This document shows, one piece after another, positions 53,488-62,085 of a stretch of DNA of 64,000 bases (the first letter of the stretch is position 1; each line of letters starts with the position of its first letter). A program made the position numbers and the translations under genes. Origin of the DNA: Streptacidiphilus sp. ASG 303 (GTDB taxonomy: Bacteria > Actinomycetota > Actinomycetes > Streptomycetales > Streptomycetaceae). The stretch spans positions 62,001 to 126,000 of the forward strand of contig NZ_JAJLRA010000007.1 of the NCBI RefSeq assembly GCF_020991365.1. Reading direction: 5' to 3'. The notes beneath the pieces were generated by a model, which worked only from the letters and a program-made list of their open reading frames with translations, was not told the DNA's origin and made no database searches.

Positions 53488-54840
53488 ATGTCCGCAGCCG
53501 TGTCCCGCCGCCGCCTGCTCAAGCTGGCCGGAGGCGCCGCCGCCGCGCTGGGGGTGGCGGCCGCGGCCGACCGGGACGCCCTCGGCGAGGCCACCGCCGC
53601 GCCCGCGCGGAGCGCCGTGCCCGCCCGGGCGGGCGCGTCCGCCGCCTCCCGGGCCGCCACCACCGTGCGGCGGTTCTCCGCCTGGTCCGCCGCGCCCTCG
53701 TTCCCGGACGCGTCCGGCCGCTCGGCCACCGGCTTCCACGACGCCCTGGTGCGCATGGTGGTGCGGCCCACGCTCGGGGGCACCCGGCCGCGCATCCGGC
53801 TCTCCAACCGGTACGGGACCGCGCCGCTGCACGTCTCCCACGCCTGGATCTCGGTCCGGGCCGAGGGGCCCGAGGAGGAGCCCGGAACCCGGACCGCGGT
53901 CACCTTCGGCGGCCGGGCCGGAGCGGTGGTCCCGGCCGGGTCGGACCTGGTCAGCGACGCGGTGGCCGTCCCGTTCGCGGTCGTCCCCGAGGCGGCGCTG
54001 CTGGTGACCCTGCAGGTCGCCGGCGCCACCGGCCCCACCACCTGGCACGCCCGCTCCCGGGACGCCGGCTACGTCATGGACGGCGCGGCGCGCCTCGCCC
54101 GCGGCGCCCGGCTGCCGCGGACCGCCACGCGCCGCTGGAGCCGGCTCGACGGCTGGTTCTGGCTCTGCGGCCTCGACCTCCTCTCCGGCTCGGCGGCGGG
54201 CACCGTCGTCTGCTTCGGCGACTCCATCACCGACGGGCCGCCCACCCCCCGCGGTGCCAGCAGCGTCCGCTGGCCCGACCTGCTCGCCGACCGGATCGCC
54301 CGCGCCCGGCCGCGCTCCCCGTACGGCGTCGTCGACCTCGGCATCGCCGGCAACCGGCTGCTCCGGAGCGCCAAGCCGGCGGGGGCGGCGGCCCTGGACC
54401 GCTTCGGGACGGACGTCCTGGCCCAGCAGGGCGCCACCGACGTGATCCTGCTGGAGGGCATCAACGACATCGGCGCCGGCACCGACAGCTACGGCCGGCC
54501 CGTCACCGCCTCCGAGCTGATCGACGCCCAGCGGCGGCTGATCGGGCAGGCGCGGAGCGCGGGCCTCGCCGTCCACGGCGCCACCCTGCTCCCCTTCGAG
54601 GGCGCCAAGTACTACACCCTCCAGGGCGAGCGCGTGCGGCAGCAGCTCAACCAGTGGATCAGGACCGGCGGCGAGTACGACAGCGTCGTCGACTTCGACC
54701 GCGCCGTGCGGGACCTCCGGCAGCCCACCCGGTACGCCGTCCCGTACGACTCCGGCGACCACCTGCACCCGAGCGACGCCGGTCAGGCCGCCCTCGCCGC
54801 GGCCGTCGACCTGCGGGCCCTGCAGGCCCCGCGGGTCTGA
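53488..54840 (+). CDS. Secreted SGNH/GDSL hydrolase, paralogue 1
   Basis: This 450-residue protein starts with a Tat signal peptide (VSRRRLLKLAGGAAAALGVA). An N-terminal beta-domain follows (RMVVRPTLGGTRPRIRLSNR, TAPLHVSHAWISV). The SGNH hydrolase domain has VVCFGDSITDG with the nucleophile serine, the Gly in DLGIAGNRLL, the Asn in LLEGINDIGAG and the catalytic Asp-His pair in SGDHLHPSDAG. Enzymes of this type are extracellular esterases or lipases; the substrate is unknown. The ATG at 53488 follows AGGGGGGAAG. A close paralogue follows directly, so a tandem duplication is likely. Confidence 0.9.
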   Translation: MSAAVSRRRLLKLAGGAAAALGVAAAADRDALGEATAAPARSAVPARAGASAASRAATTVRRFSAWSAAPSFPDASGRSATGFHDALVRMVVRPTLGGTRPRIRLSNRYGTAPLHVSHAWISVRAEGPEEEPGTRTAVTFGGRAGAVVPAGSDLVSDAVAVPFAVVPEAALLVTLQVAGATGPTTWHARSRDAGYVMDGAARLARGARLPRTATRRWSRLDGWFWLCGLDLLSGSAAGTVVCFGDSITDGPPTPRGASSVRWPDLLADRIARARPRSPYGVVDLGIAGNRLLRSAKPAGAAALDRFGTDVLAQQGATDVILLEGINDIGAGTDSYGRPVTASELIDAQRRLIGQARSAGLAVHGATLLPFEGAKYYTLQGERVRQQLNQWIRTGGEYDSVVDFDRAVRDLRQPTRYAVPYDSGDHLHPSDAGQAALAAAVDLRALQAPRV

Positions 54841-54881
54841 CCGCGTCCGTGCCGGGCCGCCGCCGCACACGGCGGGGCCCG

Positions 54882-54905
54882 TCCGTATCCTGTGCCCGGC
54901 CGCCG
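54882..54905 (+). promoter_or_regulatory. Upstream element shared by the two SGNH hydrolase genes (copy 2)
   Basis: TCCGTATCCTGTGCCCGGCC at 54882-54901 differs from copy 1 (53366-53385) at two positions only. It lies about 77 bases before the start at 54959. Confidence 0.5.
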
Positions 54906-54958
54906 CGCGGAACGCGCCGGGCCGGCCGTCCACGGTCCTGAACCCAGGGGGAACAGCC

Positions 54959-56272
54959 ATGCCCGCACCGCTGCCACGGCGGCAGGCGCTGAAGCTGGCC
55001 GCGGGCGCCGTCGCGCTGGGGTCGGCCACCGCCCTCGGCCGCTTCGCCGCGACCGGGTCCGACGGTGTCGGGGGCGTCGCCGCCGTCGGGCTGCGCAGTG
55101 CCTCCCAGGGCGCGGTCACCGGGCCGCTGCGGGTCGGCGCCTGGGCCGCCGCGCCCGTGGAGGGCCGCACCGGGCTGCCCGGGCACGGCTTCGCCCGGGC
55201 CACCCTGCGGATGGTGGTGCGCGCCTCCGTCGGCGGGGTCCGGCCCCGCATCCGGCTCTCCAACCGGTACGGCCGCGCGCCGCTGCTGGTCGGGTCCGCC
55301 ACCCTCGGGGTGCAGCTGCAGGACGCCGCGACGGTGCCCGGAAGCCTGGCCCGGGTGCTGTTCGGCGGCAGGCCGCAGGCGGTGGTCCCGCCCGGCGGCG
55401 AGCTGCTGAGCGACCCGGTGGCGCTGCGCCGGCCCGTCGCCGCCCGCGACGCGCTGCTCGTCAGCCTCCACCTGCCCGGCCCGACCGGGCCCGCCGCCTG
55501 GCACCCCCGCTCGCAGGACGCCACGTACCTGGCCGCCGGCGACCGCACGACCGACGGCCGCGGCCGCCACTTCGCCCACCGGGTCAACGGCTGGTACTAC
55601 CTGACCGGCGTCGACGTGCTGTCGTCCACCGCGACCGGCACGGTCGTCTGCTTCGGCGACTCGATCACCGACGGCGCCGCGCCCGTCGTCGGGCGGGTCG
55701 GCGGCCGCTGGCCCGACGTGCTCGCGGCCCGGATCGCCGAGACCCGCCCCGACCGGCCGCTGGGCGTCGTCGACCTCGGCATCGCGGGCAACAAGGTGCT
55801 CACCGACGAGCGGAACGACGCCGGGCCCTCCGGGCTCGGCCGATTCCGCGCGGACGCCCTGACCCAGCCGGGGCTGACGGACGTCTTCCTGCTGGAGGGC
55901 ATCAACGACATCGGCTCCCGCCGGGGCGCCGGCGGCGCCCCGCTCACCGCCGCCGAGCTCGTCGCCGCCTACCGCACGCTGATCGGGCAGGCGCGCGCGG
56001 CCGGCGCGGCGGTGCACGGCTGCACGCTGATGCCCTTCCAGGGGGCCGCCTACTACAGCGACTTCGGGGACGCGGTGCGGCAGGAGGTCAACCGCTGGAT
56101 CCGCACCGGCGGCGCGTTCGACAGCGTCGTCGACCTCGAACGGACCGTCCGCGACCCGCAGTACCCGGGCCGGTACAACGCCGCCTACGACCTCGGCGAC
56201 CACCTCCACCCCAACGACGCGGGCTACACGGCGATGGGCGCCGCCGTGGACCTCTCCGCGCTGCGCGGCTGA
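54959..56272 (+). CDS. Secreted SGNH/GDSL hydrolase, paralogue 2
   Basis: This 437-residue paralogue of the upstream gene has the same architecture. The signal peptide (PRRQALKLAAGAVALGSATA) carries one RR pair, so Tat export is plausible. RMVVRASVGGVRPRIRLSNR opens the beta-domain. The hydrolase motifs are VVCFGDSITDG, DLGIAGNKVL, LLEGINDIGS and LGDHLHPNDAG. The two proteins are similar along their whole length, with divergence in the first 45 residues and around 95-125. The shared upstream element also supports tandem duplication. Starts and stops are intact in both copies. Confidence 0.9.
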   Translation: MPAPLPRRQALKLAAGAVALGSATALGRFAATGSDGVGGVAAVGLRSASQGAVTGPLRVGAWAAAPVEGRTGLPGHGFARATLRMVVRASVGGVRPRIRLSNRYGRAPLLVGSATLGVQLQDAATVPGSLARVLFGGRPQAVVPPGGELLSDPVALRRPVAARDALLVSLHLPGPTGPAAWHPRSQDATYLAAGDRTTDGRGRHFAHRVNGWYYLTGVDVLSSTATGTVVCFGDSITDGAAPVVGRVGGRWPDVLAARIAETRPDRPLGVVDLGIAGNKVLTDERNDAGPSGLGRFRADALTQPGLTDVFLLEGINDIGSRRGAGGAPLTAAELVAAYRTLIGQARAAGAAVHGCTLMPFQGAAYYSDFGDAVRQEVNRWIRTGGAFDSVVDLERTVRDPQYPGRYNAAYDLGDHLHPNDAGYTAMGAAVDLSALRG

Positions 56273-56359
56273 CCCGCCGGGACGCGCTGCGGGGGCGGGC
56301 CGCAGGAGCGTGCCGCAGGGGGGCGGCGCACTGGGGGCCGCCGGCCGTAGGCTGCGGGC

Positions 56360-57448
56360 ATGGGAGAGCGCGCGGTGCTGCACGTCACGGGGCGGGTGCT
56401 GGTCGGGCCGGAGGACGTCCGGGACGAGCTGTGGGTGGTGGACGGGCGGGTCACCTTCGACCGCCCCGCCCTCGCCCGCGACGTGCGGACGGTGGCCGGC
56501 TGGGCGCTGCCCGGCCTGGTCGACGCCCACTGCCACGTGGGCCTGGACGCCCACGGCGCCGTCGACGAGGCCACCAGCGAGAAGCAGGCGGCGGCCGACC
56601 GCGACGCCGGCACCCTGCTGATCCGCGACGCGGGCTCGCCCGCCGACACCCGCTGGATCGACGACCGCGAGGACCTGCCCCGGATCGTGCGCGCCGGCCG
56701 GCACATCGCCCGCACCCGCCGCTACATCCGCAACTACGCCCACGAGATCGAGCCGGAGCTGCTCGCCGAGTACACCGCCCGCGAGGCCCGGCGCGGCGAC
56801 GGCTGGGTGAAGCTGGTCGGCGACTGGATCGACCGCGACCGCGGCGACCTCGCCCCGTGCTGGCCGCGCGAGGCCCTGGAGGCCGCGATCGCCGCCGCCC
56901 ACGCGCAGGGGGCCCGCGTCACCGCGCACTGCTTCGCCGAGGACTCCCTGCCTGACCTGGTCGCGGCCGGCATCGACTGCGTCGAGCACGCCACCGGCCT
57001 CACCGAGGACCTGCTGCCGCTCTTCGCCGCGCGCGGCGTCGCGATCGTGCCCACCCTCGTCAACATCGCTACCTTCCCGCGGCTCGCGGCGGGCGGGGAG
57101 GGCAAGTTCCCGGCCTGGGCGGCGCACCTGCGGCGGCTGCACGAGCGCCGGTACGCGACGGTGGGCGCCGCGTACGAGGCGGGGGTGCCGGTGTACGTCG
57201 GCACCGACGCGGGCGGGTCGCTGCCGCACGGGCTGGTCGCCGAGGAGGTCGCCGAGCTGGTCCGGGCGGGCCTGCCGCCCGCCGCGGCGCTCTCGGCGGC
57301 CAGCTGGGGCGCGCGGGCGTGGCTGGGCCGCCCCGGGCTGGAGGAGGGCGCCCCCGCCGACCTGGTGGTGTACGCGGAGGACCCGCGCGCCGACGTGCGG
57401 GTGCTGGCCGACCCGCGGACGGTGGTGCTGCGCGGCCGGGTGGTGTGA
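56360..57448 (+). CDS. Amidohydrolase family protein
   Basis: This 362-residue TIM-barrel metal hydrolase resembles imidazolonepropionase and prolidase-type amidohydrolases. The HxH metal motif is H57/H59 in LPGLVDAHCHVGLDAHG. A lysine or carboxylate bridge region is at GWVKLVGDWI. Further histidines are in GARVTAHCFAEDSLPDL and CVEHATGL, and the Asp in VYVGTDAGGSLPHGL. The C-terminus closes the small beta-sandwich (GAPADLVVYAEDPRADVRVL). The ATG at 56360 is chosen on fit with the family start. The substrate is unknown. It is probably monocistronic. Confidence 0.87.
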   Translation: MGERAVLHVTGRVLVGPEDVRDELWVVDGRVTFDRPALARDVRTVAGWALPGLVDAHCHVGLDAHGAVDEATSEKQAAADRDAGTLLIRDAGSPADTRWIDDREDLPRIVRAGRHIARTRRYIRNYAHEIEPELLAEYTAREARRGDGWVKLVGDWIDRDRGDLAPCWPREALEAAIAAAHAQGARVTAHCFAEDSLPDLVAAGIDCVEHATGLTEDLLPLFAARGVAIVPTLVNIATFPRLAAGGEGKFPAWAAHLRRLHERRYATVGAAYEAGVPVYVGTDAGGSLPHGLVAEEVAELVRAGLPPAAALSAASWGARAWLGRPGLEEGAPADLVVYAEDPRADVRVLADPRTVVLRGRVV

Positions 57449-57510
57449 CCGCCGGCCCGGCCGTCCGCCGGGCGGGCGGGGTGCCGGGCGGCCGGGGTGC
57501 CTGCCGGGGC

Positions 57511-57545
57511 GCCGGGCGGGTGCGGGGCTGCCGGGCGGGTGCGGG
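57511..57545. repeat. 16-base direct repeat
   Basis: GCCGGGCGGGTGCGGG occurs at 57511-57526 and 57530-57545, in a G-rich gap between the amidohydrolase and ung genes. Confidence 0.7.
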
Positions 57546-57613
57546 ACGTGGGGCGCGGGGCCGGACCGGGCCCGTCCTGCCCCGCTGTCGGAGGGGGCCG
57601 TTAGGGTGAGCCC

Positions 57614-58291
57614 ATGGCTCCACGTCCGCTGAGTGAGATCGTCGAGGCCGGCTGGGCGAAGGCCCTGGAACCGGTGGCCGGGCGGGTCGCCGCCATGGGG
57701 GACTTCCTGCGGGCGGAGATCGCCGCCGGCCGCACCTACCTGCCGCCGGGCCCGGCCGTGCTGCGCGCCTTCCAGCAGCCCTTCGACCAGGTCAGGGTCC
57801 TGATCGTGGGTCAGGACCCGTACCCGACCCCCGGCCACGCCGTGGGCCTGTCGTTCTCGGTGGCGCCGGAGGTGCGGCCGCTGCCCGCGAGCCTGGTGAA
57901 CATCTACCAGGAGTACGGCCGCGACCTGGGTTTCCCGCCGCCGACCAACGGCGACCTCACCCCCTGGACCCGGCAGGGCGTGCTGCTGCTCAACCGGGCG
58001 CTGACCACCGCCCCCCGCAAGCCCGCGGCCCACCGCGGCAAGGGCTGGGAGGAGGTCACCGACCAGGCGATCCGGGCGCTCGCGGCCCGCGGCACGCCGT
58101 TGGTGTCGATCCTGTGGGGGCGCGACGCCCGCAACCTGCGCCCCCTGCTCGGGCAGCTGCCCGCGATCGAGTCCGCGCACCCGAGCCCGATGTCGGCGGA
58201 CCGGGGGTTCTTCGGGTCGAGGCCGTTCAGCCGCGCCAACGAGCTGCTCGTGCAGCAGGGCGCCGAGCCGGTGGACTGGCGGCTGCCGTGA
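57614..58291 (+). CDS. ung: Uracil-DNA glycosylase (family 1)
   Basis: This 225-residue repair enzyme removes uracil from DNA. The water-activating motif is [20 protein letters not shown] with catalytic D68. The [11 protein letters not shown] block and the DNA-intercalation motif [20 protein letters not shown] with H189 are complete. The length agrees with family 1 enzymes. The ATG at 57614 gives the usual [10 protein letters not shown] start. It is followed by a short simple repeat and no clear terminator. Confidence 0.97.
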   Translation: MAPRPLSEIVEAGWAKALEPVAGRVAAMGDFLRAEIAAGRTYLPPGPAVLRAFQQPFDQVRVLIVGQDPYPTPGHAVGLSFSVAPEVRPLPASLVNIYQEYGRDLGFPPPTNGDLTPWTRQGVLLLNRALTTAPRKPAAHRGKGWEEVTDQAIRALAARGTPLVSILWGRDARNLRPLLGQLPAIESAHPSPMSADRGFFGSRPFSRANELLVQQGAEPVDWRLP

Positions 58292-58297
58292 CGGCCG

Positions 58298-58330
58298 CCG
58301 CTGCCGCTGCCGCTGCCGCTGCCGCTGCCG
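58298..58330. repeat. Hexanucleotide tandem repeat (CCGCTG)5.5
   Basis: Five perfect CCGCTG units plus CCG span 58298-58330, starting 7 bases after the ung stop. They are followed by two or three GGGGGCTGA-like units to about 58360. Non-coding. Confidence 0.85.
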
Positions 58331-58411
58331 GGGCCGAGGGGGCTGAGGGGGCTGAGGGGACCGGAGGGGCGGGTGGGGCCGCCGCGGCGGGAGTGCACGT
58401 CCGGGGCTGAA

Positions 58412-58427
58412 TCACCCTTACGGGTGA
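58412..58427 (+). promoter_or_regulatory. Palindrome upstream of the LAETG protein gene
   Basis: TCACCC-TTAC-GGGTGA is a perfect 6-bp inverted repeat about 120 bases before the start of the surface-protein gene. It lies in the only AT-richer part of this interval and could bind a dimeric regulator. No regulator is assigned. Confidence 0.4.
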
Positions 58428-58544
58428 ACTGACCCTCCGTGTCAACACGGTGACGCCCCGTTCGGCAGGATGGGTGAACCCCGGCCGAGGAGCGGTGCCC
58501 ACCGCCCGCCGGGGTTTCCATCAGCCCTGTGGGGGAGTTTCCTC

Positions 58545-59564
58545 TTGTCATCCGTGTTCTCCGTCCTGCCCCGGCTCCGGCCGGCCGCGGTCGCCGCGCT
58601 GACCGCCGGCCTCGCCGTCGCCGGACTGCCCGCCGACGCGCACGCCACCGGTGCCGCCGCCGAGGGCCGGGCCACCGCCGCCGTCGCCGACGTCGCCCTG
58701 GACGTCGGCCTGCTCCACCGGACCGTCCACGTGCCGGTCGACGCCTCGCTCGGCGAGGTGCGGGCACCCGGGGAGAGCGGCGGCACCGTGCTCACCGCCC
58801 GCGTCGACGGCGTGGCCCAGGGCGCCCCGCTCACCCTCCTCAAGGCCGACATCGCCCACTCCCGCGCCGTGGTGGACGCCGACGGCTCCCGCGCCTCGGT
58901 CCAGCTGGTCGGCGCCGACGTGCACCTGCCGGGGCTGCCCCTCACCGCGCTGCTGCACGTGGACACCCTGGAGGCCCGCGTCTCCTGCCCGGCCCACGGC
59001 GAGCCCACCGCCCGGGTCAACCTGCTCGGTACGGTCCGGGTGCTCGGCCGCACCGTCGAGCTGTCCGCCGGCGGCCCCACCCGCGTCGCCGTGCCCGGCG
59101 TCGGCGAGGTGTCGGCCGAGCTGTCCCGCAGGGCGGTCACCTCCGCCGGCGCCGCCGCCACCGCGCTGGAGCTCGACGTGGCGGTCGACCCGGCGGCGCT
59201 GGGGGTCGCCAGGGTCGCGGGCCGGGTCACCCTGGGCGTGGCGGCCTGCGGTGCGCCCGCTGCGCCCGGCGGCACGGCGGGCGGCTCCGACGGCACGCCG
59301 CAGGCCCCCGCGGTGCCGGAGCCCGCGGACTCCGCGCAGCCGGCCCCGGCGCCGGCGGGGAGCACGCCGCCGGCCGCCGCGCCCCCGGCCGCCGTTCCCG
59401 CCGGGGCCGTGTCCCCGGCGCCGCAGGCGGGACCCGCCGACCTGGCCGAGACCGGCAGCAGCGGCTCCCCGCTGCTCCTCGGCGGGGCCGCCCTGTCCAC
59501 CGCCGCCGGGGCCGCCGCCCTGGTGGCGGCCCGCCGCCGCAGCGCCCGCACCCGCCGGGGCTGA
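58545..59564 (+). CDS. LAETG-anchored surface protein (SCO1860-like)
   Basis: This 339-residue exported protein has a signal peptide (LPRLRPAAVAALTAGLAVAG, cut near AHA-TG). A beta-rich domain follows (about residues 45-240, with ALDVGLLHRTVHVPVDASLG, SVQLVGADVHLPGLPLTALL). A Pro/Ala/Gly wall-spanning region leads to the sorting signal: LAETG at 300-304, a hydrophobic helix, then RRRSARTRR. LAxTG is the motif of class E sortases of streptomycetes. The best start is TTG at 58545, 7 bases after GGGGGAG; the GTG at 58554 is less well placed. Its function is unknown. I recall the same type of protein next to cobalamin genes in S. coelicolor. Confidence 0.87.
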   Translation: MSSVFSVLPRLRPAAVAALTAGLAVAGLPADAHATGAAAEGRATAAVADVALDVGLLHRTVHVPVDASLGEVRAPGESGGTVLTARVDGVAQGAPLTLLKADIAHSRAVVDADGSRASVQLVGADVHLPGLPLTALLHVDTLEARVSCPAHGEPTARVNLLGTVRVLGRTVELSAGGPTRVAVPGVGEVSAELSRRAVTSAGAAATALELDVAVDPAALGVARVAGRVTLGVAACGAPAAPGGTAGGSDGTPQAPAVPEPADSAQPAPAPAGSTPPAAAPPAAVPAGAVSPAPQAGPADLAETGSSGSPLLLGGAALSTAAGAAALVAARRRSARTRRG

Positions 59565-59713
59565 CCGGGACCGGTCGGGGCCCGACGCGCCCCGGCCCCG
59601 ACCGGTCCGGACAGGTCCGGAGGCCCGCCGCCGTGGAGGGGACGGCGGCGGGCCTCCCGCGTCCGGCTGCGGACGCGTGTCCGATAACAGGCCCGGGGTG
59701 ACGCGGCCGGCCG

Positions 59714-59752
59714 GTTCACCTGGCGTTCACACGAGGGGAACAACCGGGAAAC
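59714..59752 (+). promoter_or_regulatory. PHO box with overlapping GlnR-like half-sites before glnII
   Basis: Two adjacent 11-base units, GTTCACCTGGC (59714-59724) and GTTCACACGAG (59725-59735), fit the PhoP repeat; the first has the full GTTCACC consensus. Immediately after them TTCAC-N6-GGAAC-N6-GAAAC (59726-59752) resembles GlnR half-sites. The glnII start is 75-96 bases downstream of the PHO units. PhoP and GlnR competition at glnII has been described for S. coelicolor, as I recall. Confidence 0.62.
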
Positions 59753-59809
59753 GGCGTCCTGCGAGGCTGCGGGGCGTCCCCGCCACCCACCCCGCAAGGA
59801 AGCCCGCCG

Positions 59810-60829
59810 GTGAGCTACAAGGCCGAGTACATCTGGATCGACGGCACCCAGCCGACCGCCAAGCTGCGCTCCAAGACCAGGATCCTCGCCGACGGCGCCC
59901 CCCTGCCGGACTGGGGCTTCGACGGCTCCAGCACCAACCAGGCCGAGGGCCACGCCTCCGACCGCGTCCTCAAGCCGGTCTTCTCCTGCCCCGACCCGAT
60001 CCGCGGCGGCGACCACAAGCTCGTGCTGTGCGAGGTGTACAACACCGACGGCACCCCGCACGAGAGCAACACCCGCGCCCTGCTGCGCCCGGTCGCCGAG
60101 CGGTTCGCCGCCCAGGAGTCCCTCTTCGGCATCGAGCAGGAGTACACCTTCTTCCAGGGCAGCCGCCCGCTCGGCTTCCCCGAGAACGGCTTCCCGGCCC
60201 CGCAGGGCGGCTACTACTGCGGCGTCGGCGCCGACGAGATCTTCGGCCGCGAGATCGTCGAGAAGCACCTCGACAACTGCCTCGCCGCCGGCCTCGGCAT
60301 CTCCGGCATCAACGCCGAGGTCATGCCCGGCCAGTGGGAGTTCCAGGTCGGCCCGCTCTCCCCGCTGGACGTCGCCGACCAGCTGTGGGTGGCCCGCTGG
60401 CTGCTCTACCGCACCGCCGAGGAGTTCGGCGTCTCCGCCACCCTCGACGCCAAGCCCGCCCAGGGCGACTGGAACGGCGCCGGCGCCCACACCAACTTCT
60501 CCACCCGGGCCATGCGCGAGGGCTACGACGCCATCGTCACCGCCTGCGAGGCGCTCGGCGCCGAGGGCAAGCCGCTGGAGCACGTCAAGCAGTACGGCTT
60601 CGGCATCGAGAGCCGCCTGACGGGCCTGCACGAGACCGCCCCGTGGGACGAGTACAGCTACGGCGTCTCCGACCGCGGCGCCTCGGTGCGCATCCCGTGG
60701 CAGGTCGAGGTGGAGAAGAAGGGCTACATCGAGGACCGGCGCCCCAACGCCAACGTCGACCCCTATGTCGTCACCCGCCTGATCGTCGGCACCTGCTGCT
60801 CCGCCCTGGAGAAGGCCGAGCAGGTCTGA
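59810..60829 (+). CDS. glnII: Glutamine synthetase type II (eukaryotic-type)
   Basis: This 339-residue ATP-dependent glutamine synthetase of the short GSII type has YIWIDGTQPTAKLRSKTRIL at the start. The substrate loop LPDWGFDGSSTNQAEGHASD, FGIEQEYTFFQGSRPLGFPE, INAEVMPGQWEFQVGPLSPL and WNGAGAHTNFSTRAMREG follow, with IPWQVEVEKKGYIEDRRPNA near the end. GTG at 59810 is 7 bases after AAGGAAG. Streptomycetes usually have both glnA (GSI) and glnII. The regulatory sequence upstream indicates phosphate and nitrogen control. Strong hairpins follow. Confidence 0.97.
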   Translation: MSYKAEYIWIDGTQPTAKLRSKTRILADGAPLPDWGFDGSSTNQAEGHASDRVLKPVFSCPDPIRGGDHKLVLCEVYNTDGTPHESNTRALLRPVAERFAAQESLFGIEQEYTFFQGSRPLGFPENGFPAPQGGYYCGVGADEIFGREIVEKHLDNCLAAGLGISGINAEVMPGQWEFQVGPLSPLDVADQLWVARWLLYRTAEEFGVSATLDAKPAQGDWNGAGAHTNFSTRAMREGYDAIVTACEALGAEGKPLEHVKQYGFGIESRLTGLHETAPWDEYSYGVSDRGASVRIPWQVEVEKKGYIEDRRPNANVDPYVVTRLIVGTCCSALEKAEQV

Positions 60830-60843
60830 CGCCCCCGCAGGAC

Positions 60844-60917
60844 CGGCCGCCCGCGGGCGGCCGTCCGCGGACCCGGACCCGGTGCCCGTCCCGCCGCCGC
60901 GCGCGGGACGGGCACCG
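60844..60917. terminator. Two hairpins between glnII and cobC
   Basis: A 20-base perfect palindrome (60844-60863, core GCCCGCGGGC) is followed by a 15-bp perfect stem, CGGTGCCCGTCCCGC (60880-60894) with 60903-60917. They separate convergent genes. Confidence 0.82.
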
Positions 60918-61029
60918 CCGTGTCCGGGCACCGTGTCCGCGGCCCGTCGCGCGCCCGGCGGCCTGCGCCGCCGCCCTCGGCGCCCTCCGCCGCGCCCCGC
61001 CCGCGCCCCCGTGGCCGGGCGCCGTGCCC

Positions 61030-62085
61030 TCAGCCCTCCCGGCAGCCGGCGAGGGCGGCCAGGAAGGCGTCGGTCGTGTCCGGGTCGCGGACGGCGACCC
61101 GCAGGAAGTCCGGGCCGAGGCCCGGGAAGGTGTCGCCGCGGCGGACGGCGAAGCCCGCCGCGCGCAGCCGCTCCCGCACGGCGGCGGCGCCGGGCAGCTC
61201 CAGCAGGACGAAGGAGGCGGCGGGCTCGCCGTGCACCCGGACGCCCGGCACGGCGGCCAGGCCCGCCAGCAGCCGGGCGCGGTGGACGGCGGTGGTGCGG
61301 GCGGCCTCCTCGGCCTCGGCGAGGGCGCGCGGCGTGCAGCACGCCTCGGCGGCGGCCAGCGCGGGGGAGGAGACCGGCCACAGCGGCTGGCTGCGGGCGA
61401 GCGCGGCGGCCTGCGGGGCGGCGGCGAGCAGGTAGCCGACCCGCAGCCCGGCCAGGCCCCACGTCTTGGTGAGGCTGCGCAGCACCACCAGGCCGGGCAG
61501 GTCCCGGCGGGCGGCCAGGCTCTCCGGTTCGCCCGGGACCGTGTCCGCGAACGCCTCGTCGACCACCAGGACCCGTCCGGGCCGGGCCAGGGCGGCGAGC
61601 CCGGCGGCCGGGTGGAGGACGGAGGTCGGGTTGGTGGGGTTGCCCGCCACGACGAGGTCGGCGTCCTCCGGCACGGCGGCCGGGTCCAGCCGGAAGCCGT
61701 CCTCCGGTCGCAGCAGCACCCGCTCGACGGCGTGCCCGGCGTCGCGCAGCGCCGCCTCCGGCTCGGTGAACTGGGGGTGGACCACCACGGCCCGGCGCGG
61801 CCGCAGGGTGCGGGCGAGCAGCACGAACGCCTCGGCCGCGCCGGAGGTGAGCAGCACCTCCTCCTCCGGCCTGCCATGCCGGGCGGCGACGGCGGCACGG
61901 GCCGCCGCGCCGTCGGGGTAGGCGGCGAGGCCGGTGAGGGAGGCGGCGATCCGGTCGCGCAGCCAGGGGGGCGGCGTGCCGGCGCGGACGTTGACGGCGA
62001 GGTCGACCAGCCCGGCGCCGCGGACCTCGGCGTCGCCGTGGTGCCGCAGGTCCGGGCCGCTCCGTGACGGGGCGTCAGTGCGCAT
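61030..62085 (-). CDS. cobC: CobC-like PLP-dependent aminotransferase/decarboxylase (Rv2231c type)
   Basis: This 351-residue class I/II PLP enzyme is related to threonine-phosphate decarboxylases that make the aminopropanol arm of cobalamin. LRHHGDAEVRGAGLVDLAVN is the typical start, followed by VLLTSGAAEAFVLLARTLRP, ADLVVAGNPTNPTSVLHPA and VLVVDEAFADTVPGE. The Schiff-base lysine is in VVLRSLTKTWGLAGLRVGYL. The ATG at 62085 is preferred, overlapping the chelatase stop by 11 bases; an ATG at 62136 would add 17 low-complexity residues. It belongs with the cobalamin genes to the right. Confidence 0.87.
   Translation of the reverse strand: MRTDAPSRSGPDLRHHGDAEVRGAGLVDLAVNVRAGTPPPWLRDRIAASLTGLAAYPDGAAARAAVAARHGRPEEEVLLTSGAAEAFVLLARTLRPRRAVVVHPQFTEPEAALRDAGHAVERVLLRPEDGFRLDPAAVPEDADLVVAGNPTNPTSVLHPAAGLAALARPGRVLVVDEAFADTVPGEPESLAARRDLPGLVVLRSLTKTWGLAGLRVGYLLAAAPQAAALARSQPLWPVSSPALAAAEACCTPRALAEAEEAARTTAVHRARLLAGLAAVPGVRVHGEPAASFVLLELPGAAAVRERLRAAGFAVRRGDTFPGLGPDFLRVAVRDPDTTDAFLAALAGCREG

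Noticed and set aside
58298-58360. CCGCTG hexamer array as a CRISPR-like or coding repeat
   Set aside because: The units are 6 bases without spacers and lie past the ung stop. This is a simple-sequence repeat only.
58412-58480. GTTCACCC units (minus strand, near 58422 and 58473) as a PHO box for the LAETG gene
   Set aside because: The units are about 51 bases apart, not 11, so they do not form a PhoP direct repeat.
60844-60863. 20-base perfect palindrome as an attachment or resolution site
   Set aside because: It lies next to a second strong hairpin between convergent genes, so a terminator is the simpler reading. No recombinase or other mobile gene is nearby.
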